64,000 bases of DNA from Myxococcus sp. CA023 (lineage in GTDB: Bacteria; Myxococcota; Myxococcia; Myxococcales; Myxococcaceae), in NCBI RefSeq assembly GCF_010998615.1, contig NZ_JAAEAH010000014.1:57454-121453 (forward strand), written 5' to 3'. A program made the position numbers and the translations under genes. Within the stretch, counting starts at the first letter, position 1. Each line of letters opens with the position of its first letter. This document shows, one piece after another, positions 50,507 through 59,636 of this stretch. The notes beneath the pieces were generated by a model that saw nothing but the letters and a program-made list of their open reading frames with translations, was not told the origin of the DNA and searched no databases.

Positions 50507-51244
50507 ATGATTGAAGCCAGGAACCTGCACAAGCGCTTTGGCAAGAAGGTGACGGCGGTGGAGGACGTGTCCTTCACGGCGGAGGATGGCGTCATCACGG
50601 GCCTGTTGGGCCCCAACGGCGCTGGCAAGACGACGACGATGCGCATGCTCTACACGCTGGTGCGGCCGGACCGCGGCACCGCGCTGGTGGACGGCGTGGA
50701 CGTGGTGCAGCGGCCGCAGGAGGCCCGGCGGGCGCTGGGCGTGCTGCCGGACGCGCGTGGCCTCTATCCGCGCCTCACCGCCCGCGAGCACGCGCGCTAC
50801 TACGGCGAGTTGCACGGTCTGTCCGGCGCCACGCTGGACAAGCGCGTGGACGAACTGCTGGACCTGTTGGACATGCGGGACATCGCGGACCGCCGCACGG
50901 AGGGCTTCAGCCAGGGCCAGCGCGTGAAGGTGGCCATGGCGCGGGCGCTGGTGCACGGGCCTCGCAACGTGCTCTTGGACGAGCCCACCAATGGGCTGGA
51001 CGTCATGAGCACGCGCTCGGTGCGCACGCTGCTGCGGCGGCTGAAGGATGAAGGCCGGTGCGTGGTGTTCTCCAGTCACGTGATGCAGGAAGTGGCCGCG
51101 CTGTGTGACCGCATCGTGGTGGTGGCGCACGGACGGGTGGTGGCGGACGGGACGCCGGACGCGCTGCGCGCGAGCACCGGCAAGGACAGCCTGGAGGAGG
51201 CCTTCGTGGCCACCATCGGCACGGACCAGGGGTTGATGCAATGA
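50507..51244 (+). CDS. ABC transporter ATP-binding protein, NatA-like
   Basis: A 245-residue ATPase. Walker A is GPNGAGKT (35-42), the signature is FSQGQRVKVAMARAL (SQGQ in place of the usual SGGQ), and Walker B is NVLLDEPTNGLD. The closest type is NatA of Na+ or drug ABC-2 exporters. Start is ATG at 50507, 14 bases after the peptidase gene. Its stop overlaps the permease start (ATGA), so ATPase and permease are translationally coupled. Confidence 0.9.
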   Translation: MIEARNLHKRFGKKVTAVEDVSFTAEDGVITGLLGPNGAGKTTTMRMLYTLVRPDRGTALVDGVDVVQRPQEARRALGVLPDARGLYPRLTAREHARYYGELHGLSGATLDKRVDELLDLLDMRDIADRRTEGFSQGQRVKVAMARALVHGPRNVLLDEPTNGLDVMSTRSVRTLLRRLKDEGRCVVFSSHVMQEVAALCDRIVVVAHGRVVADGTPDALRASTGKDSLEEAFVATIGTDQGLMQ

Positions 51245-52413
51245 GCGGGCTGTCCTTCTCCGTCTTCCGCAAGGAGCTGAAGGACCACCTGCGCGACCGG
51301 CGCTCGGTGCTCACCTCGTTGATGTGGCCGCTGATTGGCCCCGTCGTGTTCATGGTGATGTTCAACCTGCTGGCCTCCTGGTACCGGCAGGACCGGCCGC
51401 TGGCGCTGCCGGTGGTGGGGCGGGAGCACGCCCCCAGCCTGATGGCCTTCCTGGAGCGCTACGGCGCGCAGTTGGAAGCGGCGCCGGAGGACTACGAGTC
51501 GCGCATCCGGGCGGGCTCGCTGGACGCGGTGCTGGTGGTGCCGGACGACTACGCCGAATCGTACTCCGCCGGGCGCACCGCCGAGGTTCAGCTCGTGGTG
51601 GACAGCTCGCGCCAGTCCGCGCGCCAGTCGGTGCTGCGCGCGCGGCGGCTGCTGGAGGCGTATGCCCAGATGCTGGGCAACCAGCGCCTCTATGCGCGTG
51701 GCGTCTCGCCGGACCTGGCCATTCCCGTGCGGGTGCAGGAGGCGGACCTGTCCACGCCGGAGCGCACCGCGGCGGGGCTGCTCAACATGGTGCCGCTCTT
51801 CCTGGTCATCGCCGCCTTCGCGGGCGGCATGCAGGTGGCCAGCGACGTCATGGCGGGTGAGCGCGAGCGCGGCTCGCTGGAGCCCTTGCTGCTCAACCCG
51901 GCGCCTCGGAGCGCGGTGGTGACGGGCAAGTGGCTGGCCACCGTGGTCATGGCCATCGCGGCGGTGCTGATAACGCTGGTGGCCTACATGCTAGTGGTGC
52001 GGCGCGTGCCCTTGGAGGACCTGGGGGTGAAGGCCCGCTTCGACGCGCCCGCCGCCCTGGGCATGGCCGCCGCCGTGCTGCCGCTGGCCCTGGCCGCCTC
52101 CGCCGTGCAGGTGTGGGTGTCCACCTATGCACGCTCCTTCAAGGAGGCGCAGACGTACCTGTCCCTCCTGATGGTGGTGCCCATGCTGCCGGGCATGGTG
52201 CTGGCCCTGTCGCCGCTCCAGCCGAAGATGTGGATGTTCGCGGTGCCGGTGCTGGGCCAGGAGGTGCTCGCGGGCGAGGTGATGCGCGGTGAGCCGCTGG
52301 GCGCGCTGCCGTTCCTCATCGCGGGCGCGTCCAGCATCCTGCTCACGGTGTTGTCGCTGGCGGTCACCGCGCGTTTGTTGTCCCAGGAGCGCATCGTCTT
52401 CGGCCGGGGCTGA
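51241..52413 (+). CDS. ABC-2 type transporter permease, NatB-like
   Basis: A 390-residue permease. A first helix (residues ~25-45, LMWPLIGPVVFMVMFNLLAS) is followed by a large periplasmic domain (~46-175), then five or six helices (MVPLFLVIAAFAGGM, VVMAIAAVLITLVAYML, LPLALAASAVQVWV, SLLMVVPMLPGMVLAL and others). The layout, NatB/CcmB-like, suits an exporter of ions, lipids or small hydrophobic compounds. It functions with the ATPase encoded immediately upstream. Confidence 0.87.
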   Translation: MSGLSFSVFRKELKDHLRDRRSVLTSLMWPLIGPVVFMVMFNLLASWYRQDRPLALPVVGREHAPSLMAFLERYGAQLEAAPEDYESRIRAGSLDAVLVVPDDYAESYSAGRTAEVQLVVDSSRQSARQSVLRARRLLEAYAQMLGNQRLYARGVSPDLAIPVRVQEADLSTPERTAAGLLNMVPLFLVIAAFAGGMQVASDVMAGERERGSLEPLLLNPAPRSAVVTGKWLATVVMAIAAVLITLVAYMLVVRRVPLEDLGVKARFDAPAALGMAAAVLPLALAASAVQVWVSTYARSFKEAQTYLSLLMVVPMLPGMVLALSPLQPKMWMFAVPVLGQEVLAGEVMRGEPLGALPFLIAGASSILLTVLSLAVTARLLSQERIVFGRG

Positions 52414-52541
52414 CGAGGGTCCCCTTCGCGCCGCTGTTGCGTTACGCTCCGCACAACCTCTCAGGTGCCACTGTCGGCGGGTGGCGCTTGGGCGGCGGCC
52501 TGACATGACAGCCACGCGCCTTTGCCTTCCAATGGGGCCAG

Positions 52542-53609
52542 ATGAAGCCAGAGCAAGACGCCTTGTTCCCTCCCGCGCCAGTATCCGTGGCCACCTCCGG
52601 GGGGGAGCCCCGATTCGGTACCTACCAGGGTGAGCTGCCCGAAGTGGACCTGCCGCGCCTGCAAGGGCAGTGGGCCCCAGGCCGTACCACGCGTCTGCTG
52701 AAGCGCAAGCGTTGGCAGTACACCTTCGCGGCCACGCCCGAGGTCGCCGCGCTCTTCGCGGTGGTGGACCTGGGCTACTCGTCGAGCGCCTTCGCGGTGG
52801 CCCTGGACTTGCGCGAGCGCAAGCCGCTGTGTGACGTGAGCTTCCTGGGCACGCCCGGCCCCATGGTGGAGCTGGGTGACAAGCCCGGTCAGGGCCTCAA
52901 GGCCTCCTTCCGCACGCTGGGCGGACGGCTGTCGGTGCAGCGCGGCGAGGACGACGAGCGCTACCGGGTGGCGGTGGACGTCAGCCGGCTGCGCACCGGA
53001 AGCCTCCAGTCCTTCCAGTGGGAGGGCGACTTGATGGTGGCCGGCGGCCCGCCCGCGCTCACGGTGGTGTCGCCGGTGGAGGGTGACGGGCTGGTGAACG
53101 TCACCATGAAGAGCAATGGCCTGCTCACCTTCGGCAGCCTGGAGGCGGGCGGGAAGCGCTTCCGGTTGGACGGAGGCGTGGGCGGCATGGACTACACGCA
53201 GGGCTACCTGGCGCGGCACACCGCGTGGCGCTGGGCCTTCGCGTCGGGGCGGCTGGCGGACGGCACGCCGGTGGGCATCAACCTCGTGGAGGGCTTCAAC
53301 GAGGGCAACGCGGACGCCAACGAGAACGCGCTGTGGCTGGGGGACAAGCTGTACCCGCTGGCGCGCGCCCGCTTCGAATACGACGCGAAGGACCTGATGG
53401 CGCCGTGGCGACTTGCGACGGTGGATGGCGCGGTGGACCTGCGCTTCCAGCCCCTTCATGTGCACCGCGAGGATCGGAACCTGCGCCTCGTCGTGAGCCA
53501 CTTCGCGCAGCCGGTGGGCTTCTTCAACGGCACGGTGCGCGTGGGAAGCCGCACGCTGGAGTTGTCCAACGTCCCCGGCGTCACCGAGGACCAGGACATG
53601 CTCTGGTGA
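52542..53609 (+). CDS. DUF2804-family protein
   Basis: A 355-residue protein of the DUF2804 family: RFGTYQGELPEVDLP near the start, KRKRWQYTFAATPEVAALFAVVDLGYSS, GGVGGMDYTQGYLARHTAWRW and LVEGFNEG in the middle. It has no signal peptide or membrane segment. The fold is thought to be lipocalin-like or hydratase-like, and the activity is not known. It is convergent with the following lipoprotein gene, with a strong hairpin between them. Confidence 0.85.
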   Translation: MKPEQDALFPPAPVSVATSGGEPRFGTYQGELPEVDLPRLQGQWAPGRTTRLLKRKRWQYTFAATPEVAALFAVVDLGYSSSAFAVALDLRERKPLCDVSFLGTPGPMVELGDKPGQGLKASFRTLGGRLSVQRGEDDERYRVAVDVSRLRTGSLQSFQWEGDLMVAGGPPALTVVSPVEGDGLVNVTMKSNGLLTFGSLEAGGKRFRLDGGVGGMDYTQGYLARHTAWRWAFASGRLADGTPVGINLVEGFNEGNADANENALWLGDKLYPLARARFEYDAKDLMAPWRLATVDGAVDLRFQPLHVHREDRNLRLVVSHFAQPVGFFNGTVRVGSRTLELSNVPGVTEDQDMLW

Positions 53610-53624
53610 GGTGAGTGACCGCAC

Positions 53625-53647
53625 TGGCGCGGGCTTCGCCCGTGCCA
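53625..53647. terminator. bidirectional hairpin after the DUF2804 gene
   Basis: GGCGCGGGC (53626-53634), loop TTC and GCCCGTGCC (53638-53646) form a nine-pair stem with one G-T wobble, and T53625-A53647 add one more. The hairpin lies between the two convergent stop codons (53609 and 53649). No T run follows. Confidence 0.5.
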
Positions 53648-53648
53648 C

Positions 53649-54941
53649 TCAGGGCGGCGGGCTGCCGTGGATGAGCTCGGACGTGAGCTGTCCCTCGGGA
53701 AGGGCGCGCTTCGTCCACTCCAGTGTGCCGCTTTCGGCTGCCCGCGCCTCCTCGGTGGTGTCGCCCGTGGTGAGCGTCAGGGCTCGTGGCCCAGCCGAGG
53801 GCACCCGGCGCAGCACCAGCTCCATGGGGGCGGAGGGCACGTCGGCGGGCCGATAGACGTCGAGCACTGCTTCCGCCGGGCCACCTGGGCGCAGCAAGTC
53901 GCGCACGGTGTCATGGACCGTGTCTTCCGTGGCCAGCCCTCGTTTCGACGTGAAGGTGCCCTTGAGTGCGCGCGAGCCCTGTCGCCCCTCGTAGCGGTAC
54001 GCCGTCTCGGGAGCGGCGCGCGTGGGCGGTTGGGGCTCCCGTTCGCGGCGGAGCGTCACCTGGAGCGTGAGCCGCCCGTCTTCCGCATGCGCATGGCGCT
54101 GCTCCTTCAGCCGGCCCGCCTCATCCGTGACAGTGGTAATGGCGCGGTCCTCCGCGTGCGGGCCATTCGCGGCCGCTGGCAGCAGCAGGCTGGTGGAGAC
54201 TTCCGTGCGCCGCGAGCCTCCCTCCAGGCTTCGCTCGGTGCGCCAGTCGAATCCCGCGAGCCGCCCATCCAGCTTCAACACGCGAAGCGCCTTCGTTCGC
54301 GCGGGCGTCCGGGCGGGGCCGGGAACCTTGAGTGTGGCGGCCAGTCCGGCGGTGACGCGGTGGAAGGTGCGCGCGTAGCCGGGCTCGTCATGGGCGCACA
54401 GCAGGGGGAGCTCCGGGCTCGCGCTCACCATCAGCTTGAGCCGTCCCGCGCTCACGCTGTCCCCGGAGGCGACCACCTCGTAGTCCACGTCCACGAACAT
54501 CACCGGTGCGTCCGCGACGATGGTGACCTCCGTGGGAACCATGCTCCGGACCGTGACGCCCTTGTGGCCTTGCGCCGCCTTCGCCACCGCGAGCACCGCG
54601 CCCGCCGCGTCGATGGGGCGCTCGTACACGAAGCAGCTCAACGTGGCCTCGGTGCCCAGGGGAATCTCCAGGCGTGTGGAGCCCTCGTGCCGTGTCAGGC
54701 GGGGCGCGGAGGTGGCTTCCACCTCGGCGGTGAAGATGCCTTCCGCGGAGCTCACGCGCTGCCTGGGCAGCGGTGCCAGCTCCCGGGCGAAGGGGCCTGT
54801 CGGCGTGGGCGGCGGCGGAACCTTCGCGGCAGGGGGCGGCTCGGGCACGGGCTGCTCGGGCCGGACCGTCGTCACGGACGGTCCGGCGCAGGCGGAGGTG
54901 AGGCACAGCAGCAGAGCGAAGCGCCGCATGGAGGAGTCCAT
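53649..54941 (-). CDS. hypothetical lipoprotein
   Basis: A 430-residue lipoprotein with a short signal peptide (LLLCLTSACAG). A Pro-rich linker (~28-52) leads to a mixed alpha/beta protein that I do not recognise. It has blocks such as LEIPLGTEATLSCFVYERPIDAAG and VDVDYEVVASGDSVSAGRLK, and a later part with charged strands (LKGTFTSKRGL). ATG 54941 and 54929 are both possible. It begins nine bases after the stop of the aldolase-like gene, so it probably closes that operon. Confidence 0.6.
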   Translation of the reverse strand: MDSSMRRFALLLCLTSACAGPSVTTVRPEQPVPEPPPAAKVPPPPTPTGPFARELAPLPRQRVSSAEGIFTAEVEATSAPRLTRHEGSTRLEIPLGTEATLSCFVYERPIDAAGAVLAVAKAAQGHKGVTVRSMVPTEVTIVADAPVMFVDVDYEVVASGDSVSAGRLKLMVSASPELPLLCAHDEPGYARTFHRVTAGLAATLKVPGPARTPARTKALRVLKLDGRLAGFDWRTERSLEGGSRRTEVSTSLLLPAAANGPHAEDRAITTVTDEAGRLKEQRHAHAEDGRLTLQVTLRREREPQPPTRAAPETAYRYEGRQGSRALKGTFTSKRGLATEDTVHDTVRDLLRPGGPAEAVLDVYRPADVPSAPMELVLRRVPSAGPRALTLTTGDTTEEARAAESGTLEWTKRALPEGQLTSELIHGSPPP

Positions 54942-54950
54942 GGCCGCGGC

Positions 54951-56315
54951 CTAGCCGGAAGTGGCCCGGGCGCGGCGTGACGCGACGATGTCGCGGAAGG
55001 ACCGGCTGCGCAGCTCCTCCAACGTGAGGCCCGCGGCCAGCACCTCGTCCTGGGTGAGTGCGCCGCAGCTCAGGCCCCGCAGGAAGAAGTTGAGCAGGCC
55101 CTGCCCGGTGGCCGCGTCGTCGAAGACGTCTCCCAGCAGCGTGGCCTGCGCGGCCTTCTCCATGAAGGCCCTGAGCCTGCGCGAGGCCGCGTCCAGCCCC
55201 TCCAGGAAGAACGCATACACCGCCGCGTAGCGCACGGGGAGCTGGCCCGGGTGCAAGTCCCACCCCTGGTACCAGCCGCGCTCCAACGAGTGCCGGATGT
55301 GCCGGTACGACAACTGCCAGACCCGGTGAACCGCCTCCATGTTCTCCCGGCGCTCGGTGGGCAGCAGCGGCTCGTCCTGCTTCGCCCGGTGCGGTGGCAC
55401 CGGCATGACGTTGGTGGCGCCATCCGCCAGCCGGATGCCCGTGCCCGCCAGCGACACCTGCACCAAATCCCGCAGGAAGTCGCAGGCCGGGTGCCGCATC
55501 GTTTGCACGTGCGCGCTGACGCCCAGCGCGGCGGTGTAGTCGTACACGCCCAGGTGGACGCTGGTGCACCGGCCCGCGCTCGCGGCCACCAGCGAGGGCA
55601 GGTGCAGCCGGCCCTGCTGGTCGAAGAGCGCCTGGGGTGTCTCCACCATCAGCTCGATGCCCACCGTGCCCACCGGCAGCTCGTGCCGCGTCTCCAGCAC
55701 CTCCAGGACGCGAGCGAGCGCCGCCACCTGCTCCGGCAGCGACACCTTGGGCAGCGTGACGACGAAGCCGGGCGGCAGCTTCCCACCCGAGCGCTCCAGC
55801 AGCGTGGTGAGGAACAAATCCAACGTGCGCGTGGCGCGGTCGAACAGCTCCTCGGTGAAGGACTTCACCCGGATGCCGATGAAGGGCGGCAGCAGCTCCT
55901 GGGCCAGCCCGCGCGCCATCTCCTCCGCGGCGGACACGGCGTGCCCGTCCTCCTCCGCGTCGGAGCGGTGCCCGTAGCCATCCTCGAAGTCGATGCGCAG
56001 GTCCTCCACTGGCTCGCGCTCCAGCTTGGCCACCACGCGCGCGTAGACGCGCTGGGCGAAGTGGCCGCGCTGGGGCAGTCCCAGTCCGTGGGCCAGCACG
56101 GGCGCATCCGGTGCGTACGACTTGAGCGTGTTCAGCGCGATGCCGCCCAGCTTCCGGGCCGTCTCCGCCCGGAAGAGGTGCGCGCCGCCGTACACCACGT
56201 GCACCGGCTGTCGCTGGGTCGAGTCCCCCGGGTAGGCGCGCTCGAACCCCGCGTTGGCCTGCCGCAGGGCCTCCCGCACACCCGAGAGGCTCGCTTCTGT
56301 CAGCGTCGTCTTCAC
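54951..56315 (-). CDS. HpcH/HpaI aldolase/citrate lyase-like protein (DUF6986 type)
   Basis: A 454-residue TIM-barrel protein. The metal-binding acidic residues are visible in IDFEDGYGHRS and in VGIELMVETPQALFD, typical of the HpcH/HpaI/CitE superfamily. The C-terminal ~130 residues (WDLHPGQLPVRYAAVYAFFLEGLDAASRRL) belong to the DUF6986 architecture. The GTG at 56315 overlaps the M1 stop codon as GTGA and is preferred over a GTG at 56333. It may act on acyl-CoA or keto acids; the reaction is unknown. Confidence 0.78.
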   Translation of the reverse strand: MKTTLTEASLSGVREALRQANAGFERAYPGDSTQRQPVHVVYGGAHLFRAETARKLGGIALNTLKSYAPDAPVLAHGLGLPQRGHFAQRVYARVVAKLEREPVEDLRIDFEDGYGHRSDAEEDGHAVSAAEEMARGLAQELLPPFIGIRVKSFTEELFDRATRTLDLFLTTLLERSGGKLPPGFVVTLPKVSLPEQVAALARVLEVLETRHELPVGTVGIELMVETPQALFDQQGRLHLPSLVAASAGRCTSVHLGVYDYTAALGVSAHVQTMRHPACDFLRDLVQVSLAGTGIRLADGATNVMPVPPHRAKQDEPLLPTERRENMEAVHRVWQLSYRHIRHSLERGWYQGWDLHPGQLPVRYAAVYAFFLEGLDAASRRLRAFMEKAAQATLLGDVFDDAATGQGLLNFFLRGLSCGALTQDEVLAAGLTLEELRSRSFRDIVASRRARATSG

Positions 56316-58864
56316 GGCTGGCGCTTCAGCCACGCGGAGACCTCGGGCATGCAGCGCTCACGCAGCGCCACATCCTGGGACAGCCGCTCCAGTGTCTGCG
56401 CCGTGGCCTGCTGCGCCTCGGGGATGGGCTGGGCCTTGAGCAGGGCCTGCATCTGCTCCAGGTGCTCGCGCGTGCGCAGCATGCCCATGGCCTCGACGAT
56501 GCGGCGCAGCAGCATGGGGGCGCCGCCGGTGCGGGCCACCACGTCCTTCCATTGCGTGCGCATCTGCGCCCACCACGCGTCGCGGCCGACGCGGTTGCCC
56601 AGCAGCCCCGCCACGAAGCTGGCCACGTCCTGCGTCTTCACCGTGTCCGTGTAGAGCAGCCCGCGCGCGCGCTCGGTGAGCTCCGGGGCCTCGAAGGCGG
56701 TGAGCGCCATGAGGTAGCGGCGCTGCGTGGCCGGGTCGGGCTCGGACGGAATCTTCTGGAGGAAGGTGTCGAAGAGCGCCGCGTCGCCCGCGCGCGCCAC
56801 CATGCCCACCGCGGCGTCCAGCAGATTGGGCTCCAGCGCGTCCCGTTGTCCCTGGAGCATGCGCTCCACGCGGGGCCGGGCCTCGGCGAGCGCGTCCTGG
56901 CTGCGCGCCAGGCCACCCACCGCGCGCACCAGCGCCGCGCGCCGCAGCTTCACCCGGTCCGCCTCGTTCGGCGCGGACTGCCAGCCCAGCTTCTTCAGCC
57001 CCGGCCCCAGCAGCTTCTCCACCCACGCGCGGAAGCGGACCTGGTCCTCGCCGTCCGTCAGCCGGCCTTCGATGTAGGCCAGCCGGCCCACCAGTTCGTC
57101 CAGGACGGAGTCGTCCTCCTCGTCACCGAAGCGGCCCGCCAGGTTCAGCAGGTCCGCCACCGACGCCTGTCCCGCGCGCACCAGCGCCCACTGGTCCGCC
57201 AGCAGGGCGGCGCGCTCGGAGGGGGCCAGAGACTCCAGGTTCGTCGCCAGCTTCTCCAGGCCCGGCTTGTCGTAGGCGACCCGGTAGAATCCGGTGGAGC
57301 CCGCGTTGGCCGTCAGCCACTTCACCTCGCCTTCGCCCTCCAGCTTCACCGTGGCCTGGGCGTCCCGCAGCAGCACGCGCTGCTCGCGCACGCCGGTGCT
57401 GTCCTCGTAGCGCAGCACCACCGGCACCGGCCACACCTCACCGCTCTGCACACCGGGCTCGGTGTAGAAGCGCCGCTGCGACAGCGACAGCCCGCGCCCG
57501 TCCAGCGTCGCCGTCACCAATGGGAAGCCGCTCTGGCCCACCCACGCGGTGGCCAGTTCCTCCACCGGCTGCTTCGCGGCGTCGCCCAGCGCGTTCCACA
57601 AGTCTTCCTTCACCGCGTTGGCGCGGGCGTGCTTGCGCATGTACTGGCGGATGCCCTCGCGGAAGGGGCCTTCCCCGAGGAAGCCCTCAATCATCCGCAG
57701 CACCGCGCCGCCCTTCTCGTACGTAATCGCGTCGAAGCTCTCACCGGCCTCGCTCGCGTTGCGCACCTCGCCGTGGATGGGGTGCGTGGACTTGAGCGCG
57801 TCCAGGTGCAGCGCGCTTGCACGGTGCGCGTCGAAGTCCAGCCACATGCGCCACTCGGGGCGCCACTGGTCGACAATCTTGAAGGCCATCCACGTGGCGA
57901 ACGCCTCGTTGAGCCACAGGTCGTCCCACCACGCCATGGTGACCCAGTTGCCGAACCACTGGTGCGCCAGTTCGTGCGTCACCACCTCCGCCACGCGCTT
58001 CTTCACCGACAGCGGCGCGGTGGCCGGGTCCAGCAGCAGCGCCACCTCGCGGTAGGTAATCAGTCCGGCGTTCTCCATGGCGCCGGCCTCGAAGTCGGGG
58101 ATGCCCACCTGGTCCACCTTGGTGAAGGCATACGGCAGCCCGAAGTAGTCCTGGAGCCTGGGCAGCACCGCCAGCGCCACGTCCTGGCCGAAGCGCGTCA
58201 GGTGCGCCTTCTCCGGCAGCGCCCAGGTCCGCACCGGCACGCCCTGCACGTCCTGCGCGTCCGTGCCCACCAGCGGGCCCACCACCAGGGCGATGAGGTA
58301 GCTGCTGAGCACCTCCGTCTCCTGGAACGTCACCGCGCGCAGGTTGCCCTCCTGTGTGTCCTTCACCACCGGGCCGTTGCCCAGCACGGTGAGCCCCGCT
58401 GGGACGCGGACGGTGAGGGCCCAGCGCGCCTTGAAGGCGGGCTCGTCGAAGCAGGGGAAGAGCCGGCGCGCGTCGGCGGCCTCGAACTGGGTGGCCGCCA
58501 CCTTGCCCGCCTGGTACAGGCCGCGCAGCCCTTCCGTGAAGCGCCCCGTCCACGCGACGTCCAGCGACGCGGCGCCCGTGGGCAGCGCCTCATCGAAGCG
58601 GAGCACCACCGTCTCGCTCGCCTGCGCGGGCTGGATGGAGGCTGGCTTGCGTTGCTGGCCACCGGCGCGGAACGTCACGTCGCTCAGCTCCAGGGCGATG
58701 CCGTGCAGGATGATTTCGTTCGACGGCGCCGCCACGTCCAGGTCGACGGTCTGCTGGCCGGAGAAGGACTTCGCGTCCAGGTCCAGGGTCAGCGTGGCCG
58801 CGTAGCGGCGGGGACGGATGGAGGTCGGCAGGCGGAAGTTCTTGTCTTCGGTCGGATGCACCAT
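56312..58864 (-). CDS. M1-family metallo-aminopeptidase
   Basis: An 850-residue zinc aminopeptidase. Substrate-binding GAMEN is at residues 261-265, and the zinc site is HELAHQWFGN (H297, E298, H301) with Glu320. The N-terminal beta domain, catalytic domain, linker and ERAP1-like helical C-terminus match the puromycin-sensitive/PepN-like group of ~850 residues. No signal peptide, so it works in the cytoplasm on peptides. It overlaps the aldolase-like gene by four bases, and starts 13 bases behind the HELCHH protein gene: a three- or four-gene operon. Confidence 0.92.
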   Translation of the reverse strand: MVHPTEDKNFRLPTSIRPRRYAATLTLDLDAKSFSGQQTVDLDVAAPSNEIILHGIALELSDVTFRAGGQQRKPASIQPAQASETVVLRFDEALPTGAASLDVAWTGRFTEGLRGLYQAGKVAATQFEAADARRLFPCFDEPAFKARWALTVRVPAGLTVLGNGPVVKDTQEGNLRAVTFQETEVLSSYLIALVVGPLVGTDAQDVQGVPVRTWALPEKAHLTRFGQDVALAVLPRLQDYFGLPYAFTKVDQVGIPDFEAGAMENAGLITYREVALLLDPATAPLSVKKRVAEVVTHELAHQWFGNWVTMAWWDDLWLNEAFATWMAFKIVDQWRPEWRMWLDFDAHRASALHLDALKSTHPIHGEVRNASEAGESFDAITYEKGGAVLRMIEGFLGEGPFREGIRQYMRKHARANAVKEDLWNALGDAAKQPVEELATAWVGQSGFPLVTATLDGRGLSLSQRRFYTEPGVQSGEVWPVPVVLRYEDSTGVREQRVLLRDAQATVKLEGEGEVKWLTANAGSTGFYRVAYDKPGLEKLATNLESLAPSERAALLADQWALVRAGQASVADLLNLAGRFGDEEDDSVLDELVGRLAYIEGRLTDGEDQVRFRAWVEKLLGPGLKKLGWQSAPNEADRVKLRRAALVRAVGGLARSQDALAEARPRVERMLQGQRDALEPNLLDAAVGMVARAGDAALFDTFLQKIPSEPDPATQRRYLMALTAFEAPELTERARGLLYTDTVKTQDVASFVAGLLGNRVGRDAWWAQMRTQWKDVVARTGGAPMLLRRIVEAMGMLRTREHLEQMQALLKAQPIPEAQQATAQTLERLSQDVALRERCMPEVSAWLKRQP

Positions 58865-58877
58865 AGGGACGCGGAAT

Positions 58878-59474
58878 CTAGCCTCCGCGCCGCCGCCTGC
58901 CTGGACTTATGTCAGGGGTGTCCGCCGTCACACCCTTCCTGGCCCCAGAACGCCGTGCCCGGGCCGGGCGGGGCACCAGCTGGTGGAAGAGGCTGGATTC
59001 CCGCTGGAAGAAGCCTTCCGTGTGGAAGGAAGCGGGCAGCTCCAGCAGAAGAAAGTCCAGGTGGTGACACAGCTCGTGCAGCAGGGTGCGCAGGTAGGTG
59101 CGGAAGGCCACCACCCGCGCGTGCTTCGCGGTCCGCATCCACAGCTGGATGCGAGGGCGACGGCCCCGCTCCAGGGTGTACATGCCGTGCAGCTCGCCGG
59201 TGGTGGAGGAGGGGCGGACCTCCAGCACCTCCACCCGCGGCGCGAACAGGTCCAGCCGCTCGCAGAGGGCGTCGCTCAGCCGGGCGGTGGCGTGCTCGGT
59301 CTCCGGTTGCCGGCCCGTGGCCAGGGCTTCGCGCAACGCGGCCACCAGGGGCTCCAGTGTCCGCGGCTCGCGGAGCCGGAGCGCGCTCACCGAATCACTC
59401 ATCCGGTAGACGCGCTGCTGGGCGGGGGTGAGGGTGTCGTAGTAGGCGAAGGTCACGGTGCGCCGGTCCGGCAC
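58878..59474 (-). CDS. predicted HExxH metallopeptidase-like protein
   Basis: A 198-residue cytoplasmic protein. The zinc motif LLHELCHHLDF (HExxHH) with a downstream Glu (FFQRESSLFHQL) looks like a small gluzincin or SprT-type metalloprotease. Upstream lie a beta hairpin (LHGMYTLERGRRPRIQLWMRT) and a helix typical of such folds. The C-terminal tail is strongly basic (ARARRSGARKG, GRRRRGG), which suggests nucleic-acid or membrane contact. It is the first gene of the operon with the M1 aminopeptidase. Confidence 0.68.
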   Translation of the reverse strand: MPDRRTVTFAYYDTLTPAQQRVYRMSDSVSALRLREPRTLEPLVAALREALATGRQPETEHATARLSDALCERLDLFAPRVEVLEVRPSSTTGELHGMYTLERGRRPRIQLWMRTAKHARVVAFRTYLRTLLHELCHHLDFLLLELPASFHTEGFFQRESSLFHQLVPRPARARRSGARKGVTADTPDISPGRRRRGG

Positions 59475-59636
59475 AAGCTTCCCACCCGCGCCCGCTGCTG
59501 GCTACAGGCCGCCGGCCTCCAGCGCGCCGCCCGGCCTGGGGAAGGGCTGGGTGAGCTGGGGCAGGGCGAGGTCGGAGCGGGCCATCGTGTTGCTGACGAT
59601 GACTCAGTCGCGCGGCGGTGTTCTCGTTTGCCGTCC

